Shown here one piece after another: positions 28,066 through 37,688 of a stretch of 64,000 nucleotides of DNA (within the stretch, counting starts at the first letter, position 1; every line of letters begins with the position of its first letter). The notes below the pieces were generated by a model that worked only from the letters and a program-made list of their open reading frames with translations, was not told where the DNA came from and searched no databases. The stretch is from positions 558,001 through 622,000 of the forward strand of contig NZ_FOZD01000002.1 in assembly GCF_900113185.1 (NCBI RefSeq), read 5' to 3'. This DNA is from Agromyces sp. CF514 (GTDB lineage: Bacteria > Actinomycetota > Actinomycetes > Actinomycetales > Microbacteriaceae). A program made the translations under genes and the position numbers.

Positions 28066-28893
28066 GTGTTCCGGCGTTCGATCTACAAGTCCGCGCAGGA
28101 ACTCCGGGCGATGCGTCCGGCCGGAGCGGCGACCGCCGCGGCCCTGGCCGAGGCGCGCCGCCTCATCGTGCCCGGCGCGAGCGGACTCGAGCTCGACTCC
28201 GCAGCTGAGCGCGTGATCGCGGACCTCGGCGGGCGCCCGAACTTCAAGCTCGAGCCGGGCTACCGTCACACGCTCTGCGTGTCGGTCGACGACGACGTCG
28301 TGCACGGCATCCCGACCGACCGGCCGTTCCGGCCGGGTGCGATCGTGTCGGTCGACGGCGGTGCAGAGCTCGACGGCTGGAACGGCGATGCGGCGTTCAC
28401 CGTCGTGATCCCCGACCCGGCGAGACCCGACGTCGTCGCGGCACGCGCCAGGCTCAGCCAGGTCACCGAGGGATCGCTCTGGTGCGGCATCGCCGCGTTG
28501 GCCGGAGCACGTCGGCTCAACGAGGTCGGCGACGCGATCGAGGAGTACGTCGAGGACGCGGGGGAGTACGGCATCCTCACGGACTACGTCGGTCACGGCA
28601 TCGGCCGGTCGATGCACGAGGAGCCCCCGGTCTTCAACTACCGGGTCGACCGGCGCGGTCCGGCCGTGCGCCCCGGGCTGGTCGTGGCGATCGAGCCGAT
28701 GGTCGTCGCCGGATCGATCGAGACCTTCGTGCGCGATGACGGCTGGACCGTCACGACCGCCGACGGCGCCAACTCCGCGCACTGGGAGCATTCCGTCGCC
28801 GTCCACGACGAAGGCGTCTGGGTCCTGACCGCCGAAGACGGCGGCGCCGCCGGTCTGGCGCCGTTCGGCGTCGTGCCCGTACCGATCCCGTGA
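28066..28893 (+). CDS. map: Methionine aminopeptidase, type I
   Basis: 275 residues. It removes the initiator Met from nascent proteins. The metal ligands of the pita-bread fold are visible: Asp in IVSVDGGAELDGWNGDAAFT (two), His in GHGIGRSMHEEPP, Glu in AIEPMVV and Glu in AHWEHSVAV. The start is GTG, 6 nt after adk. The C-terminus extends about 25 residues past the last ligand. It ends the secY-adk-map group. Confidence 0.97.
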   Translation: MFRRSIYKSAQELRAMRPAGAATAAALAEARRLIVPGASGLELDSAAERVIADLGGRPNFKLEPGYRHTLCVSVDDDVVHGIPTDRPFRPGAIVSVDGGAELDGWNGDAAFTVVIPDPARPDVVAARARLSQVTEGSLWCGIAALAGARRLNEVGDAIEEYVEDAGEYGILTDYVGHGIGRSMHEEPPVFNYRVDRRGPAVRPGLVVAIEPMVVAGSIETFVRDDGWTVTTADGANSAHWEHSVAVHDEGVWVLTAEDGGAAGLAPFGVVPVPIP

Positions 28894-29007
28894 CCCCGCG
28901 CCGCGGCATCCGCTGAGATGCTTCGAGGCCCTCGCCAGCCCGTCGCCAGCACCGCGACCGCCACGGAAACCGCCCCCGACGGCATCGCCTGTCGCGGCCG
29001 CGCTGGG

Positions 29008-29013
29008 TAGGGT
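29008..29013 (+). promoter_or_regulatory. Candidate -10 box for PTS enzyme I gene
   Basis: TAGGGT lies 63 nt before the ATG at 29077. It is the only TANNNT in the map-ptsI gap that I noticed. No clear -35. Confidence 0.35.
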
Positions 29014-29076
29014 GAAAGGCGGGGAGTCACCGGAGCTGGTGCAGCGCCGGTCGACCGTGACGGGGAGGAGCGGGGC

Positions 29077-30771
29077 ATGCAGCTCAGGGGAACCGGGGTC
29101 GGGGGCGGCATCGCGGTCGGCACGGTGGTGCGCATGTCGGATCCGCTGCCGGAGCCGCCCGACCGGCCGAGCGGGCTCACCCCCGAGGCGGAGCTCGAGC
29201 GGGCTCGGACATCGCTCGCCGCGACCGCGGCCGATCTCGCCGAGCGCGGCCGCGAAGCCGGCGGCGCGGCGAAGGACGTGCTCGAGGCGCACGCGCTCAT
29301 GGCTGCCGATCCCTCGCTCGCGACCGAGGTCGAGACCCGTGTGCGCAGCGGGTCGACGGCCGAGCGCGCCGTCTTCGACGCGTTCGTCGGGTATCGCGAC
29401 ATGCTCGCCGGCATGGGCGGTTACCTCGCCGAGCGCGCTGCCGATCTCGACGACGTGTCGCAGCGCGTGCGCGCCCACCTGGCAGGCGTGCAGGCGCCGG
29501 GGGTGCCGGCCCCGGGGCATCCGTTCGTGCTCGTCGCACGCGATCTCTCGCCGGCCGACACCGCGACCCTCGACCTCGAGCAGGTGCAGGCGCTCGTGAC
29601 CGCCGAGGGCGGGCCGACCTCGCACACGGCGATCCTCGCGAGGGAGAAGTCGATCGTCGCCGTCGTCGGCGTGGCCCAGGCGCTCAGCCTCTCCGACGGC
29701 GACCTCGTCGTGGTCGACGCCGGCTCCGACACCGTCATCGCCTCTCCCGACCCCGAGGAGCTCGCCGAGGCCGAGCGGCGCATCGGGGCCCGTGCCGCAC
29801 GCGCCGAAGCGCCCATCGAGCCGGGGCGCCTGTCCGACGGCACGCCGGTGCCGTTGCTCGCGAACCTCGGGTCTGCAGACGGCGCAGCCGAGGCGGTGCG
29901 ACTCGGCGCCGAGGGCGTCGGCCTGTTCCGCACCGAGTTCCTCTTCCTCGACGCCGACCGGGCGCCGACCGTCGACGAGCAGCGATCCGAGTACGTGCGC
30001 CTGCTCTCCGCGTTCCCGGGGCGCAAGGTCGTCGTGCGGGTGCTCGACGCGGGCGCCGACAAGCCGCTGGCGTTCGTGAACGACGACGTCGAGCCGAACC
30101 CGGCGCTCGGGCTCAGGGGCATCCGCGCGCTCCGGGTCGCCGAGGCGGTGCTGCGCGACCAACTGACCGCGCTCGCCCAGGCGGACGCCGAGACCGAGGC
30201 CGAGCTCCAGGTCATGGCGCCCATGATCGCGACCGTCGAGGAGACCGGGTTCTTCGTCGGGCTCGCGCGCGAACTCGGCGTCGGCGTGGCCGGCGTCATG
30301 GTCGAGACGCCCTCGGCCGCGCTGATCGCCGATCGCGTGCTCGCCATCGCCGACTTCGCCTCGATCGGCACGAACGACCTGACGCAGTACACGATGGCCG
30401 CCGACCGGCTGCTCGGTTCGGTGGCGTCACTGCAGGACCCGTGGCATCCCGCGGTGCTGAGGCTGATCGGCGAGGTCGGCGATGCGGGCGCGAAGGCCGG
30501 CCGACCCGTCGGCATCTGCGGCGAGGCCGCCGCGGATCCGCTGCTGGCGCTCGTGCTCGTCGGGCTCGGCGCGACGTCGCTCTCGATGTCGCCGTCGGCC
30601 ATCGCCGACGTGCGTGCGTCGTTGCTCGAATTCGATCGAGCGGATGTCGCGAGCCTCGCTCGCACGGCACTCGCGGCCGACGGTGCGGCCGAGGCGAGGG
30701 CGGCTGTGCGGGCCGCCGCGGACGCACTTCGGGCGGGGGCCGAGCTCGGTTCGCTTAATCACGCGGAATGA
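29077..30771 (+). CDS. ptsI: PTS enzyme I (PEP-protein phosphotransferase)
   Basis: 564 residues, normal for enzyme I. It takes phosphate from PEP onto a histidine and passes it to HPr, powering sugar uptake. The phospho-histidine is His183 in GGPTSHTAILAREKSI. The PEP-binding TIM barrel has GVGLFRTEFLFLD and FASIGTNDLTQYTMAADR, and the catalytic Cys481 lies in GICGEAAADPLLA. No HPr or EII gene is nearby. It lies alone between map and infA, an unusual place within the spc/alpha cluster. The initial motif GVGGGIAVGTV fits the family. Confidence 0.95.
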   Translation: MQLRGTGVGGGIAVGTVVRMSDPLPEPPDRPSGLTPEAELERARTSLAATAADLAERGREAGGAAKDVLEAHALMAADPSLATEVETRVRSGSTAERAVFDAFVGYRDMLAGMGGYLAERAADLDDVSQRVRAHLAGVQAPGVPAPGHPFVLVARDLSPADTATLDLEQVQALVTAEGGPTSHTAILAREKSIVAVVGVAQALSLSDGDLVVVDAGSDTVIASPDPEELAEAERRIGARAARAEAPIEPGRLSDGTPVPLLANLGSADGAAEAVRLGAEGVGLFRTEFLFLDADRAPTVDEQRSEYVRLLSAFPGRKVVVRVLDAGADKPLAFVNDDVEPNPALGLRGIRALRVAEAVLRDQLTALAQADAETEAELQVMAPMIATVEETGFFVGLARELGVGVAGVMVETPSAALIADRVLAIADFASIGTNDLTQYTMAADRLLGSVASLQDPWHPAVLRLIGEVGDAGAKAGRPVGICGEAAADPLLALVLVGLGATSLSMSPSAIADVRASLLEFDRADVASLARTALAADGAAEARAAVRAAADALRAGAELGSLNHAE

Positions 30772-30896
30772 CGTAATGTTGACCCTTGGTGCTCTGCACG
30801 TGCGCCTTGGCATGCCCGACGTCCCGTCGAGCGGACCGGGCCATTCCGAGCATCATCGCACGACCAGCATCCAAAACTCCAAGCGATAGTGAGGCT

Positions 30897-31118
30897 ATGG
30901 CCAAGAAAGACGGCGTCATCGAGATCGAGGGCTCGGTCATCGAGGCTCTCCCGAACGCGATGTTCCGGGTTGAGCTCACGAACGGGCACAAGGTTCTCGC
31001 ACACATCTCAGGCAAGATGCGTCAGCACTACATCCGAATCCTCCCCGAGGACCGCGTGATCGTGGAGTTGAGCCCCTACGACCTGACGCGCGGACGCATC
31101 GTCTACCGCTACAAGTAA
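30897..31118 (+). CDS. infA: Translation initiation factor IF-1
   Basis: 73 residues, OB fold. IF-1 blocks the A site and helps IF-2 and IF-3 choose the start codon. It matches throughout ([53 protein letters not shown]). The gap from ptsI is 125 nt and contains TAATGT (30774-30779), a weak -10 candidate. It is followed by rpmJ, rpsM, rpsK and rpoA as in other actinobacteria. Confidence 0.98.
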   Translation: MAKKDGVIEIEGSVIEALPNAMFRVELTNGHKVLAHISGKMRQHYIRILPEDRVIVELSPYDLTRGRIVYRYK

Positions 31119-31185
31119 GCCTGCTGGAAAGTAACGGCCCGAGGCACCCCACGGGCACGAAGACAGCGAAATCAAGGAACCACTC

Positions 31186-31299
31186 ATGAAGGTCAACCCC
31201 TCCGTCAAGCCCATCTGCGACAAGTGCAAGGTCATCCGCCGCCACGGCAACGTCATGGTGATCTGCGAGAACCCGCGCCACAAGCAGCGCCAGGGCTAG
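31186..31299 (+). CDS. rpmJ: 50S ribosomal protein L36
   Basis: 37 residues, a very small gene. Sequence [20 protein letters not shown] continues to [11 protein letters not shown]. The zinc ligands are all present: Cys11, Cys14, Cys27 and His32, so this is the zinc-binding (C+) form. CAAGGAACC precedes the start. It is co-transcribed with infA (67-nt gap). Confidence 0.97.
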   Translation: MKVNPSVKPICDKCKVIRRHGNVMVICENPRHKQRQG

Positions 31300-31469
31300 T
31301 CAGAAGACTTCGAGCCGACCCTCGGGACCGGCTCGCTCCCCATAACTGAACACTGCATTCGGCAACACCAGAACCGAGGCATCTCCGGATGCCGCGGGGA
31401 CACCTCGGGGCGGAGGCCCGGGCACCGGTGTTGCTCCACACCTCCACTCGAACACAGGAGAAGCCGAAC

Positions 31470-31850
31470 ATGGCACGTCTTGCAGGAGTCGACATCCCGC
31501 GCGAGAAGCGCGTGGAGATCGCACTCACCTACATCTACGGCGTCGGCCGCACGCGCGCGCTCGAGACGCTCGCGGAGACCGGTATCGACGGGAACATCCG
31601 CGTCAAGGACCTCAGCGACGACCAGCTCGTCGCGCTGCGCGACTACATCGAGGGCAACTACAAGGTTGAGGGCGACCTCCGCCGCGAGGTCGCCGCCGAC
31701 ATCCGCCGCAAGGTCGAGATCGGCTCGTACGAGGGCATCCGCCACCGTCGCGGCCTCCCGGTCCGCGGTCAGCGCACCAAGACCAACGCTCGTACCCGCA
31801 AGGGCCCGAAGCGCACCGTCGCCGGCAAGAAGAAGCCCGGCCGCAAGTAA
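31470..31850 (+). CDS. rpsM: 30S ribosomal protein S13
   Basis: 126 residues. S13 lies in the 30S head and touches P-site tRNA and the 50S bridge. Signatures are [37 protein letters not shown] and [27 protein letters not shown] precedes the ATG at 31470. A 170-nt gap from rpmJ has short inverted repeats but no clear promoter. Confidence 0.98.
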   Translation: MARLAGVDIPREKRVEIALTYIYGVGRTRALETLAETGIDGNIRVKDLSDDQLVALRDYIEGNYKVEGDLRREVAADIRRKVEIGSYEGIRHRRGLPVRGQRTKTNARTRKGPKRTVAGKKKPGRK

Positions 31851-31882
31851 CCGCTCGTCGCCAGATCTAGGAGATTTCACAC

Positions 31883-32281
31883 ATGGCAGCATCCAAGGCG
31901 GCTACTCGCAAGCCGCGCAAGAAGGAAAAGAAGAACATCGCCGTGGGCCAGGCCCACATCAAGTCGACGTTCAACAACACGATCGTCTCGATCACCGACA
32001 CCAACGGTGCCGTGATCAGCTGGGCCTCCTCCGGTGGCGTCGGCTTCAAGGGCTCGCGCAAGTCGACCCCGTTCGCCGCGCAGCTGGCCGCCGAGTCGGC
32101 CGCCCGCCAGGCGCAGGAGCACGGCATGAAGAAGGTCGACGTCTTCGTCAAGGGCCCCGGCTCGGGCCGTGAGACCGCGATCCGCTCGCTCCAGGCCGCG
32201 GGCCTCGAGGTCGGCAGCATCAACGACGTGACGCCGCAGGCTCACAACGGCTGCCGCCCGCCGAAGCGCCGCCGCGTCTAA
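31883..32281 (+). CDS. rpsK: 30S ribosomal protein S11
   Basis: 132 residues. S11 forms the platform next to the E site. It has a basic N-terminus ([17 protein letters not shown]) and standard core ([54 protein letters not shown]). CTAGGAG precedes the start. rpsD, which often follows, is absent; a 174-nt structured gap leads to rpoA. Confidence 0.98.
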   Translation: MAASKAATRKPRKKEKKNIAVGQAHIKSTFNNTIVSITDTNGAVISWASSGGVGFKGSRKSTPFAAQLAAESAARQAQEHGMKKVDVFVKGPGSGRETAIRSLQAAGLEVGSINDVTPQAHNGCRPPKRRRV

Positions 32282-32299
32282 GCACTCCTCGTCGGTCGA

Positions 32300-32440
32300 G
32301 CAGGGCGCATCGCGCCCGTGTCGGACCCCGCGGCATCCGCGAGTCCCGATACGGCGTGGGCGCCCTGCCCGGCCGGCGGACCAGTTCTCTCACAACTCAA
32401 GATCCTCGAACTCGCAGGTGTCATATAGCGGACACCCTGC
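32300..32440 (+). promoter_or_regulatory. Structured leader of rpoA (rpsK-rpoA gap)
   Basis: The gap has an outer stem GCAGGGCGC (32300-32308) / GCGCCCTGC (32360-32368) enclosing further complementary stretches. A second hairpin follows, GCAGGTGTC (32414-32422) / GACACCCTGC (32431-32440). The loop of the second contains ATATAGC, so TATAGC (32424-32429) could also be a -10. The second hairpin ends just before the ribosome binding site of rpoA (GAAAGGA). Confidence 0.5.
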
Positions 32441-32455
32441 CGAAAGGAATCCACA

Positions 32456-33442
32456 GTGCTGATCGCACAGCGTCCGACGCTCACCGAAGAGAACATCTCG
32501 GAGTTCCGTTCGCGTTTCGTGATCGAGCCCCTCGAGCCGGGCTTCGGTTACACCCTGGGCAACTCGCTCCGGCGTACGCTCCTCTCGTCCATCCCCGGCG
32601 CGGCCGTCACCAGCATCCGCATCGACGGCGTGCTGCACGAGTTCTCGACCGTTCCCGGTGTGCGTGAAGACGTCACCGAGATCATCCTGAACATCAAGAA
32701 CCTGGTCGTCTCGAGCGAGCACGACGAGCCCATCACGGCCTACCTGCGCAAGCAGGGTGCCGGCGAGGTCACCGCGGCGGACATCTCCGCTCCGGCCGGC
32801 GTCGAGGTGCACAACCCCGAGCTCGTCATCGCCACGCTCAACGAGTCGGCGAAGTTCGAGCTCGAGCTGACCATCGAGCGCGGCCGCGGCTACGTCTCGG
32901 CCAGCCAGAACCGCAACGAGTACTCCGAGGCCGGCCAGATCCCGGTCGACTCGATCTACTCGCCGGTGCTCAAGGTCACCTACCGCGTCGAGGCCACCCG
33001 TGCCGGCGAGCGCACCGACTTCGACCGCCTCGTGGTCGATGTCGAGTCCAAGCCCGCCATCAGCCCGCGTGACGCCATCGCGTCGGCCGGCCGTACGCTC
33101 ACCGAGCTGTTCGGCCTCGCCCGCGAGCTCAACGTGGCGGCGGAAGGCATCGAGATCGGCCCCGCGCCGGTCGACGCCGTGCTCTCGAGCGAGCTCTCGA
33201 TCCCGATCGAGGACCTCGACCTCTCGGTGCGCAGCTACAACTGCCTCAAGCGCGAGGGCATCAACACCGTGTCCGAGCTCGTCGCCCTCTCGGAGTCGCA
33301 GCTCATGAACATCCGCAACTTCGGTCAGAAGTCGGTGGATGAGGTCAAGGACAAGCTCACCGAGATGGGTCTTTCGCTGAAGGACTCCGTTCCCGGTTTC
33401 GACGGCGCCCACTTCTACACGGGCTTCGAAGAAGAGAACTAG
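32456..33442 (+). CDS. rpoA: RNA polymerase alpha subunit
   Basis: 328 residues. The alpha dimer nucleates RNA polymerase assembly, and its C-terminal domain contacts UP elements and activators. The N-terminal domain runs to about residue 230 ([39 protein letters not shown]). The C-terminal domain spans about 245-310 ([19 protein letters not shown], then [20 protein letters not shown]). The start is GTG with AAAGGA about 8 nt upstream. It is coupled with rplQ (48-nt gap). Confidence 0.98.
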   Translation: MLIAQRPTLTEENISEFRSRFVIEPLEPGFGYTLGNSLRRTLLSSIPGAAVTSIRIDGVLHEFSTVPGVREDVTEIILNIKNLVVSSEHDEPITAYLRKQGAGEVTAADISAPAGVEVHNPELVIATLNESAKFELELTIERGRGYVSASQNRNEYSEAGQIPVDSIYSPVLKVTYRVEATRAGERTDFDRLVVDVESKPAISPRDAIASAGRTLTELFGLARELNVAAEGIEIGPAPVDAVLSSELSIPIEDLDLSVRSYNCLKREGINTVSELVALSESQLMNIRNFGQKSVDEVKDKLTEMGLSLKDSVPGFDGAHFYTGFEEEN

Positions 33443-33490
33443 TCCTCCGCGCCCGCCGCACTGAACCCCCACTACTGGAGATAACGAACC

Positions 33491-34024
33491 ATGCCGAAGC
33501 CCACCAAGGGCCCCCGTCTCGGAGGCGGACCCTCGCACGAGCGGCTCATGCTTGCGAACCTCGCAGCTGCGCTGTACACGCACAAGTCGATCACCACGAC
33601 CGAGACCAAGGCGAAGCGCCTTCGTCCGCTCGCCGAGCGTCTCATCACGTTCGCCAAGCGCGGCGACCTGCACGCCCGTCGTCGCGTGCTCGCCGTGATC
33701 GGCGACAAGGCCGTCGTCCACGAGCTGTTCACGGTCATCGCTCCCCAGGTCGCCGACCGTGAGGGCGGGTACACCCGCATCACGAAGATCGGCAACCGCA
33801 AGGGCGACAACGCGCCCATGGCGGTCATCGAGCTCGTCCTCGAGCCCGTGACCCCGAAGGTGCGCGCCGCGAAGCCGGCCGCCGCTGCGCCGGTCGCCGA
33901 AGAGGCCCCCGTGGCCGAGGAGACCGTCGAGGTCGCCGAGGTCGAGGAGACCGCTGAGGTCGAGGCCGCCGAGGTCGAGGTCGCTGACGAGGCTCCCGCC
34001 GAGGAGTCCGCCGACGCCAAGTAG
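33491..34024 (+). CDS. rplQ: 50S ribosomal protein L17 with acidic C-terminal tail
   Basis: 177 residues; the core L17 is about 120. The core reads [40 protein letters not shown] and [20 protein letters not shown]. The last 55 or so residues are Glu/Val/Ala-rich and strongly acidic ([20 protein letters not shown]). Similar tails are known in other actinobacterial L17. It is the last gene of the alpha operon and is followed by a strong terminator. Confidence 0.97.
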   Translation: MPKPTKGPRLGGGPSHERLMLANLAAALYTHKSITTTETKAKRLRPLAERLITFAKRGDLHARRRVLAVIGDKAVVHELFTVIAPQVADREGGYTRITKIGNRKGDNAPMAVIELVLEPVTPKVRAAKPAAAAPVAEEAPVAEETVEVAEVEETAEVEAAEVEVADEAPAEESADAK

Positions 34025-34041
34025 TCGACGCTGCTGTTCGG

Positions 34042-34071
34042 AAGGCCCCGGTGCACCCGCACCGGGGCCTT
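34042..34071 (+). terminator. Alpha operon terminator after rplQ
   Basis: A perfect 13-bp stem (AAGGCCCCGGTGC and complement) with loop ACCC, followed by TTC. It is a typical high-GC intrinsic terminator. Confidence 0.85.
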
Positions 34072-34134
34072 TCGCTGTCCCCAGTGCGGGGCGCAAGCGG
34101 CCGTCGGCGGCATGGACGGGCTCGTGGCTCGTTC

Positions 34135-34140
34135 TAGGCT
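34135..34140 (+). promoter_or_regulatory. -10 box, leaderless transcript of truA
   Basis: TAGGCT ends 7 nt before the ATG at 34148. It rules out the longer in-frame start at 34112, which would lie upstream of the box. Confidence 0.6.
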
Positions 34141-34147
34141 GGTCGGC

Positions 34148-35086
34148 ATGACCCGTGACGACGAGCAGGCGCCCGCGGTCGCGGAGGGCGCGACTGCGGA
34201 CTCCGTCGTGCGCATCCGTCTCGGCATCGCCTACGACGGCACCGACTTCAGCGGCTGGAGCCGACAGCCGTCGCTGCGCACGGTGCAGGGCGTCATCGAG
34301 GAGGCCCTCTCGACGCTGTTCCGGCGAACGGGAGTCGCCCCGCGGCTCACCGTGGCCGGGCGCACCGACGCCGGCGTGCACGCTCGCGGCCAGGTCGCCC
34401 ATCTCGACGTGCCCGAGGCCGCGCTCAGTTCGGTGACGAAGGGCCGTCGCGGCCATGCGGGCGAATCGTCGACGCCTGCCGGGGTGCTCGCGCGCCGTCT
34501 CACGGGCATCATCGGCGCCGATGCCGACGTCGTGATCACGTGGGCGGACGTCGCTCCCGCCGGGTTCGACGCTCGCTTCTCGGCCGTCTGGCGGCGCTAC
34601 GAGTACACCGTGGCCGATTCGGAGGCCTCGCGCGATCCGCTCGTCAGGCGGTCGACCGTCGCCCATCCGCGGGTGCTCGACGTCGAGGCGATGGATGCCG
34701 CGGCCGGTTCGCTGCTCGGCCTCCACGACTTCGCGACGTACTGCAGGCCGCGCGAGGAGGCCACGACGATCCGCACGCTCCAGCACTACGGCTGGCGCAG
34801 GCGGGCCGACGGCGTGCTCGTGGCCTCGCTGCAGGCCGACGCGTTCTGCCACTCGATGGTGCGCGGGCTCGTCGGAGCATGCGTGGCGGTCGGCGAGGGG
34901 CGGCTCGAGGCATCCGATCCGCTGGCGCTGCTGCGCGCCGCCGAGCGGACGAGCGCATTCAAGGTGATGCCTGCGAAGGGACTCGTGCTGACCGAGGTCG
35001 GCTACCCGGCCGACGATGAGCTCGAGGCTCGCGCGATGCAGACGCGGGCACGGCGCGAATTGCATGTCGAAGGGGTCATCGGCTAG
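34148..35086 (+). CDS. truA: tRNA pseudouridine(38-40) synthase
   Basis: 312 residues. It makes pseudouridine at tRNA positions 38-40. The catalytic Asp lies in VAGRTDAGVHARGQVAHLDV; other family segments are IRLGIAYDGTDFSGWSRQPS, FDARFSAVWRRYEYTV and FCHSMVRGLVGACVAVGEG. An extra loop around VTKGRRGHAGESSTPAG is noted. The ATG at 34148 is chosen because TAGGCT ends 7 nt upstream. The promoter of rplM lies inside its 3' end. Confidence 0.96.
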   Translation: MTRDDEQAPAVAEGATADSVVRIRLGIAYDGTDFSGWSRQPSLRTVQGVIEEALSTLFRRTGVAPRLTVAGRTDAGVHARGQVAHLDVPEAALSSVTKGRRGHAGESSTPAGVLARRLTGIIGADADVVITWADVAPAGFDARFSAVWRRYEYTVADSEASRDPLVRRSTVAHPRVLDVEAMDAAAGSLLGLHDFATYCRPREEATTIRTLQHYGWRRRADGVLVASLQADAFCHSMVRGLVGACVAVGEGRLEASDPLALLRAAERTSAFKVMPAKGLVLTEVGYPADDELEARAMQTRARRELHVEGVIG

Positions 35087-35089
35087 GCT
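35060..35089 (+). promoter_or_regulatory. rplM-rpsI promoter
   Basis: -35 TTGCAT (35060-35065), an 18-nt spacer and -10 TAGGCT (35084-35089) overlap the end of truA. A start near 35096 gives a leader of about 125 nt before rplM, room for L13-type autoregulation. Confidence 0.6.
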
Positions 35090-35221
35090 GACTCTTTGGT
35101 GCCGCCATCTGCGCCGGCACCCGAAGTTGAGCCCTCCACCGGGCGGCTCGTCCGCATCGCGGTCGAACACCCACGGAGTGGGATTCACGAACCCCTCACT
35201 CGATCAGAAAGCAGCACGACA

Positions 35222-35668
35222 GTGACGCGCACCTACACCCCCAAGGCGAACGAGATCCAGCGCGACTGGGTCATCATCGACGCCACCGACATCGTTCTCG
35301 GCCGCCTTGCGAGCCACACCGCAGCCCTGCTGCGCGGCAAGCACAAGCCGACCTTCGCGAACCACATGGACACCGGTGACTTCGTCATCATCGTCAACGC
35401 CGAGAAGGTGGCCCTCACCGGCCAGAAGCTCCTCCAGAAGAAGGCGTACCGCCACTCGGGCTACCCGGGCGGACTCAAGGCGGTCGGCTACGCCGAGCTC
35501 CTCGAGAAGAACCCCGTCCGCGCCGTCGAGAAGGCGATCCGCGGCATGCTCCCGAAGAACTCGCTCGGCCGCGCCCAGCTCAAGAAGCTGAAGGTCTACG
35601 CAGGCTCGGAGCACCCGCACGCGGCTCAGCAGCCCAAGCCGTACACCCTCACCCAGGTCGCCCAGTAA
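35222..35668 (+). CDS. rplM: 50S ribosomal protein L13
   Basis: 148 residues. L13 is an early 50S assembly protein. Signatures are [58 protein letters not shown] and [20 protein letters not shown]. The start is the GTG at 35222, where the family begins. It forms an operon with rpsI. Confidence 0.97.
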   Translation: MTRTYTPKANEIQRDWVIIDATDIVLGRLASHTAALLRGKHKPTFANHMDTGDFVIIVNAEKVALTGQKLLQKKAYRHSGYPGGLKAVGYAELLEKNPVRAVEKAIRGMLPKNSLGRAQLKKLKVYAGSEHPHAAQQPKPYTLTQVAQ

Positions 35669-35709
35669 TTCCGGCACCCTCGACGTTCTCGAAAAGGATT
35701 CACACCACC

Positions 35710-36195
35710 ATGGCGAAGATCGCAGACCAGCTCGACGCGGCTCCGGAGAGCTACACCACCGAGAGCGCCCCCGCGGCAGCTCCCACGACCCCCCGTGCCG
35801 TCCTCAACGTGTCCGGCGCAGCCGTCGGCCGTCGCAAGCAGGCCATCGCCCGCGTGCGCGTCGTTCCCGGCAACGGCGACATCAAGGTCAACGGCCGCGC
35901 GTTCGCGGACTACTTCCCGAACAAGCTGCACCAGCAGCTCATCACCGACCCGTTCACCGTGCTCGAGCTCACCGGCTCGTACGACGTGATCGGCAAGATC
36001 ACCGGCGGCGGCCCCTCGGGCCAGGCCGGCGCGCTGCGCCTCGCCATCGCGCGTGCGCTCAACGAGATCGACCGCGAGAACAACCGCCCGACCCTGAAGA
36101 AGGCCGGCTTCCTCACCCGTGACGCCCGCGTCATCGAGCGCAAGAAGGCCGGTCTCAAGAAGGCCCGCAAGGCTCCCCAGTTCTCGAAGCGCTAA
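35710..36195 (+). CDS. rpsI: 30S ribosomal protein S9
   Basis: 161 residues. The C-terminal tail reaching P-site tRNA is conserved ([12 protein letters not shown]). The core starts near residue 35 ([20 protein letters not shown]), preceded by an Ala/Thr-rich extension found in other actinobacteria. Other signatures are [20 protein letters not shown] and [19 protein letters not shown]. It lies 41 nt after rplM and 15 nt before glmM, so glmM may be read from the same transcript. Confidence 0.97.
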   Translation: MAKIADQLDAAPESYTTESAPAAAPTTPRAVLNVSGAAVGRRKQAIARVRVVPGNGDIKVNGRAFADYFPNKLHQQLITDPFTVLELTGSYDVIGKITGGGPSGQAGALRLAIARALNEIDRENNRPTLKKAGFLTRDARVIERKKAGLKKARKAPQFSKR

Positions 36196-36210
36196 GCTTC
36201 GGAACCCTGG

Positions 36211-37578
36211 ATGCCTCGGCTCTTCGGAACCGACGGGGTCCGGGGCCTGGCCAACCGTGAACTCACGGCTGACCTGGCCCTGGGCCTCGCCCAGGCGGCT
36301 GCCGCCGTGCTCACGCAGGGACGGCACGCCGATGAACTCCGCGCAGCGGGTCGTCGACCCGTCGCGGTGGTCGCGCGCGATCCGCGCGTCTCCGGTGAGT
36401 TCCTCACCGCCGCCGTCTCGGCCGGCCTCGCGAGCTCCGGTGTCGACGTCCTCGACGCCGGTGTGATCCCGACGCCCGCCACGGCGTTCCTCATCGACTC
36501 GATCGACGCCGACTTCGGCGTCATGATCTCGGCGTCGCACAACCCGGCGCCCGACAACGGCATCAAGTTCTTCTCGTTCGGCGGCACGAAGCTCCCCGAC
36601 GAGGTCGAGGACCGCATCGAGTCCTATCTCGGTCGTCAGAAGCTCGCGCCCATCGGCGGCGGTGTCGGCCGGATCCGTCGGTTCGCCGACGCCGAGGACC
36701 GATACGTCGTGCACCTGCTCGGCACGCTCCCGAATCGTCTCGACGGCATCCACGTCGTGCTCGACTGCGCCCACGGCGCGGCGGCCGGCGTCTCGCCCGA
36801 GACCTTCCGCGACGCGGGCGCCAAGGTCACCGTGATCGGCGCCGACCCCGACGGCCTGAACATCAACGACGGCGTCGGCTCGACGCACCTCGACCACCTC
36901 GCCGCCGCCGTGCTCGAGCACGGCGCAGACCTGGGCATCGCGCACGACGGCGACGCCGACCGCTGCCTCGCCGTCGACGCCGACGGCAACGTCATCGACG
37001 GCGACATGATCATGGCGATCCTCGCCGTGGCCATGCACGAGCGCGGTGCGCTCACCGACGACACGCTCGTCGTCACGGTCATGTCGAACCTCGGCCTGCG
37101 CCGGGCGATGGCCGAGCGCGGCATCCGCGTCGTCGAGACCAAGGTGGGCGACCGGTACGTGCTCGAGGCGCTCGCGGCCGAGGGCCTCGCGCTCGGCGGC
37201 GAGCAGTCGGGCCACGTCATCATGAGCGAGTTCGCGACGACCGGCGACGGCGTGCTCACCGGGTTGCACCTCGTCGCGGAGATGGCGCGCACGGGAAAGA
37301 CCCTCGCGGAGCTCGCGTCGGTGATGACCGTCTACCCCCAGGTGCTCGTGAACGTTCGCGGCGTCGACCACCACGCGCTCGCCGGCGACGACGAGATCGC
37401 CGCCGCCGTGGCCGCCGCCGAGGCCGAGCTCGGCGAGTCCGGCCGCGTGCTGCTCCGCCCGTCGGGCACCGAGCCGATGGTGCGCGTCATGGTCGAGGCC
37501 CTCAGCCAAGACGACGCCGAGCGCCACGCGGCATCCCTCGCGGCGATCGTCGAATCGCGCCTCGCGCTCTCGAGCTGA
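36211..37578 (+). CDS. glmM: Phosphoglucosamine mutase
   Basis: 455 residues. It converts glucosamine-6-phosphate to glucosamine-1-phosphate for UDP-GlcNAc and peptidoglycan. The phosphoserine is Ser109 in [18 protein letters not shown]. The metal loop ([18 protein letters not shown]) and sugar loop ([20 protein letters not shown]) are present, as is [15 protein letters not shown]. It is convergent to coaA across a strong two-way hairpin. Its substrate is made by GlmS, encoded nearby. Confidence 0.97.
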   Translation: MPRLFGTDGVRGLANRELTADLALGLAQAAAAVLTQGRHADELRAAGRRPVAVVARDPRVSGEFLTAAVSAGLASSGVDVLDAGVIPTPATAFLIDSIDADFGVMISASHNPAPDNGIKFFSFGGTKLPDEVEDRIESYLGRQKLAPIGGGVGRIRRFADAEDRYVVHLLGTLPNRLDGIHVVLDCAHGAAAGVSPETFRDAGAKVTVIGADPDGLNINDGVGSTHLDHLAAAVLEHGADLGIAHDGDADRCLAVDADGNVIDGDMIMAILAVAMHERGALTDDTLVVTVMSNLGLRRAMAERGIRVVETKVGDRYVLEALAAEGLALGGEQSGHVIMSEFATTGDGVLTGLHLVAEMARTGKTLAELASVMTVYPQVLVNVRGVDHHALAGDDEIAAAVAAAEAELGESGRVLLRPSGTEPMVRVMVEALSQDDAERHAASLAAIVESRLALSS

Positions 37579-37618
37579 CGCCTGCGGCGATCGGCTCACG
37601 CTCGCGCGCACACTGAGA

Positions 37619-37676
37619 CGGCCGCACGCGGCATCCGATTCGGATCATCCCGACCGCCGGATGCCGCGTGCGGCCG
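37619..37676. terminator. Bidirectional terminator between glmM and coaA
   Basis: A perfect 19-bp inverted repeat (CGGCCGCACGCGGCATCCG and complement) around a 20-nt loop, midway between convergent genes. It can serve both strands. Confidence 0.75.
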
Positions 37677-37688
37677 TGCGGCTTCGCC

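Noticed and set aside
32390-35188. 932-codon open frame antisense to rpoA-rplQ-truA
   Set aside because: It spans three well-defined genes, their gaps and a terminator. This is a high-GC artefact.
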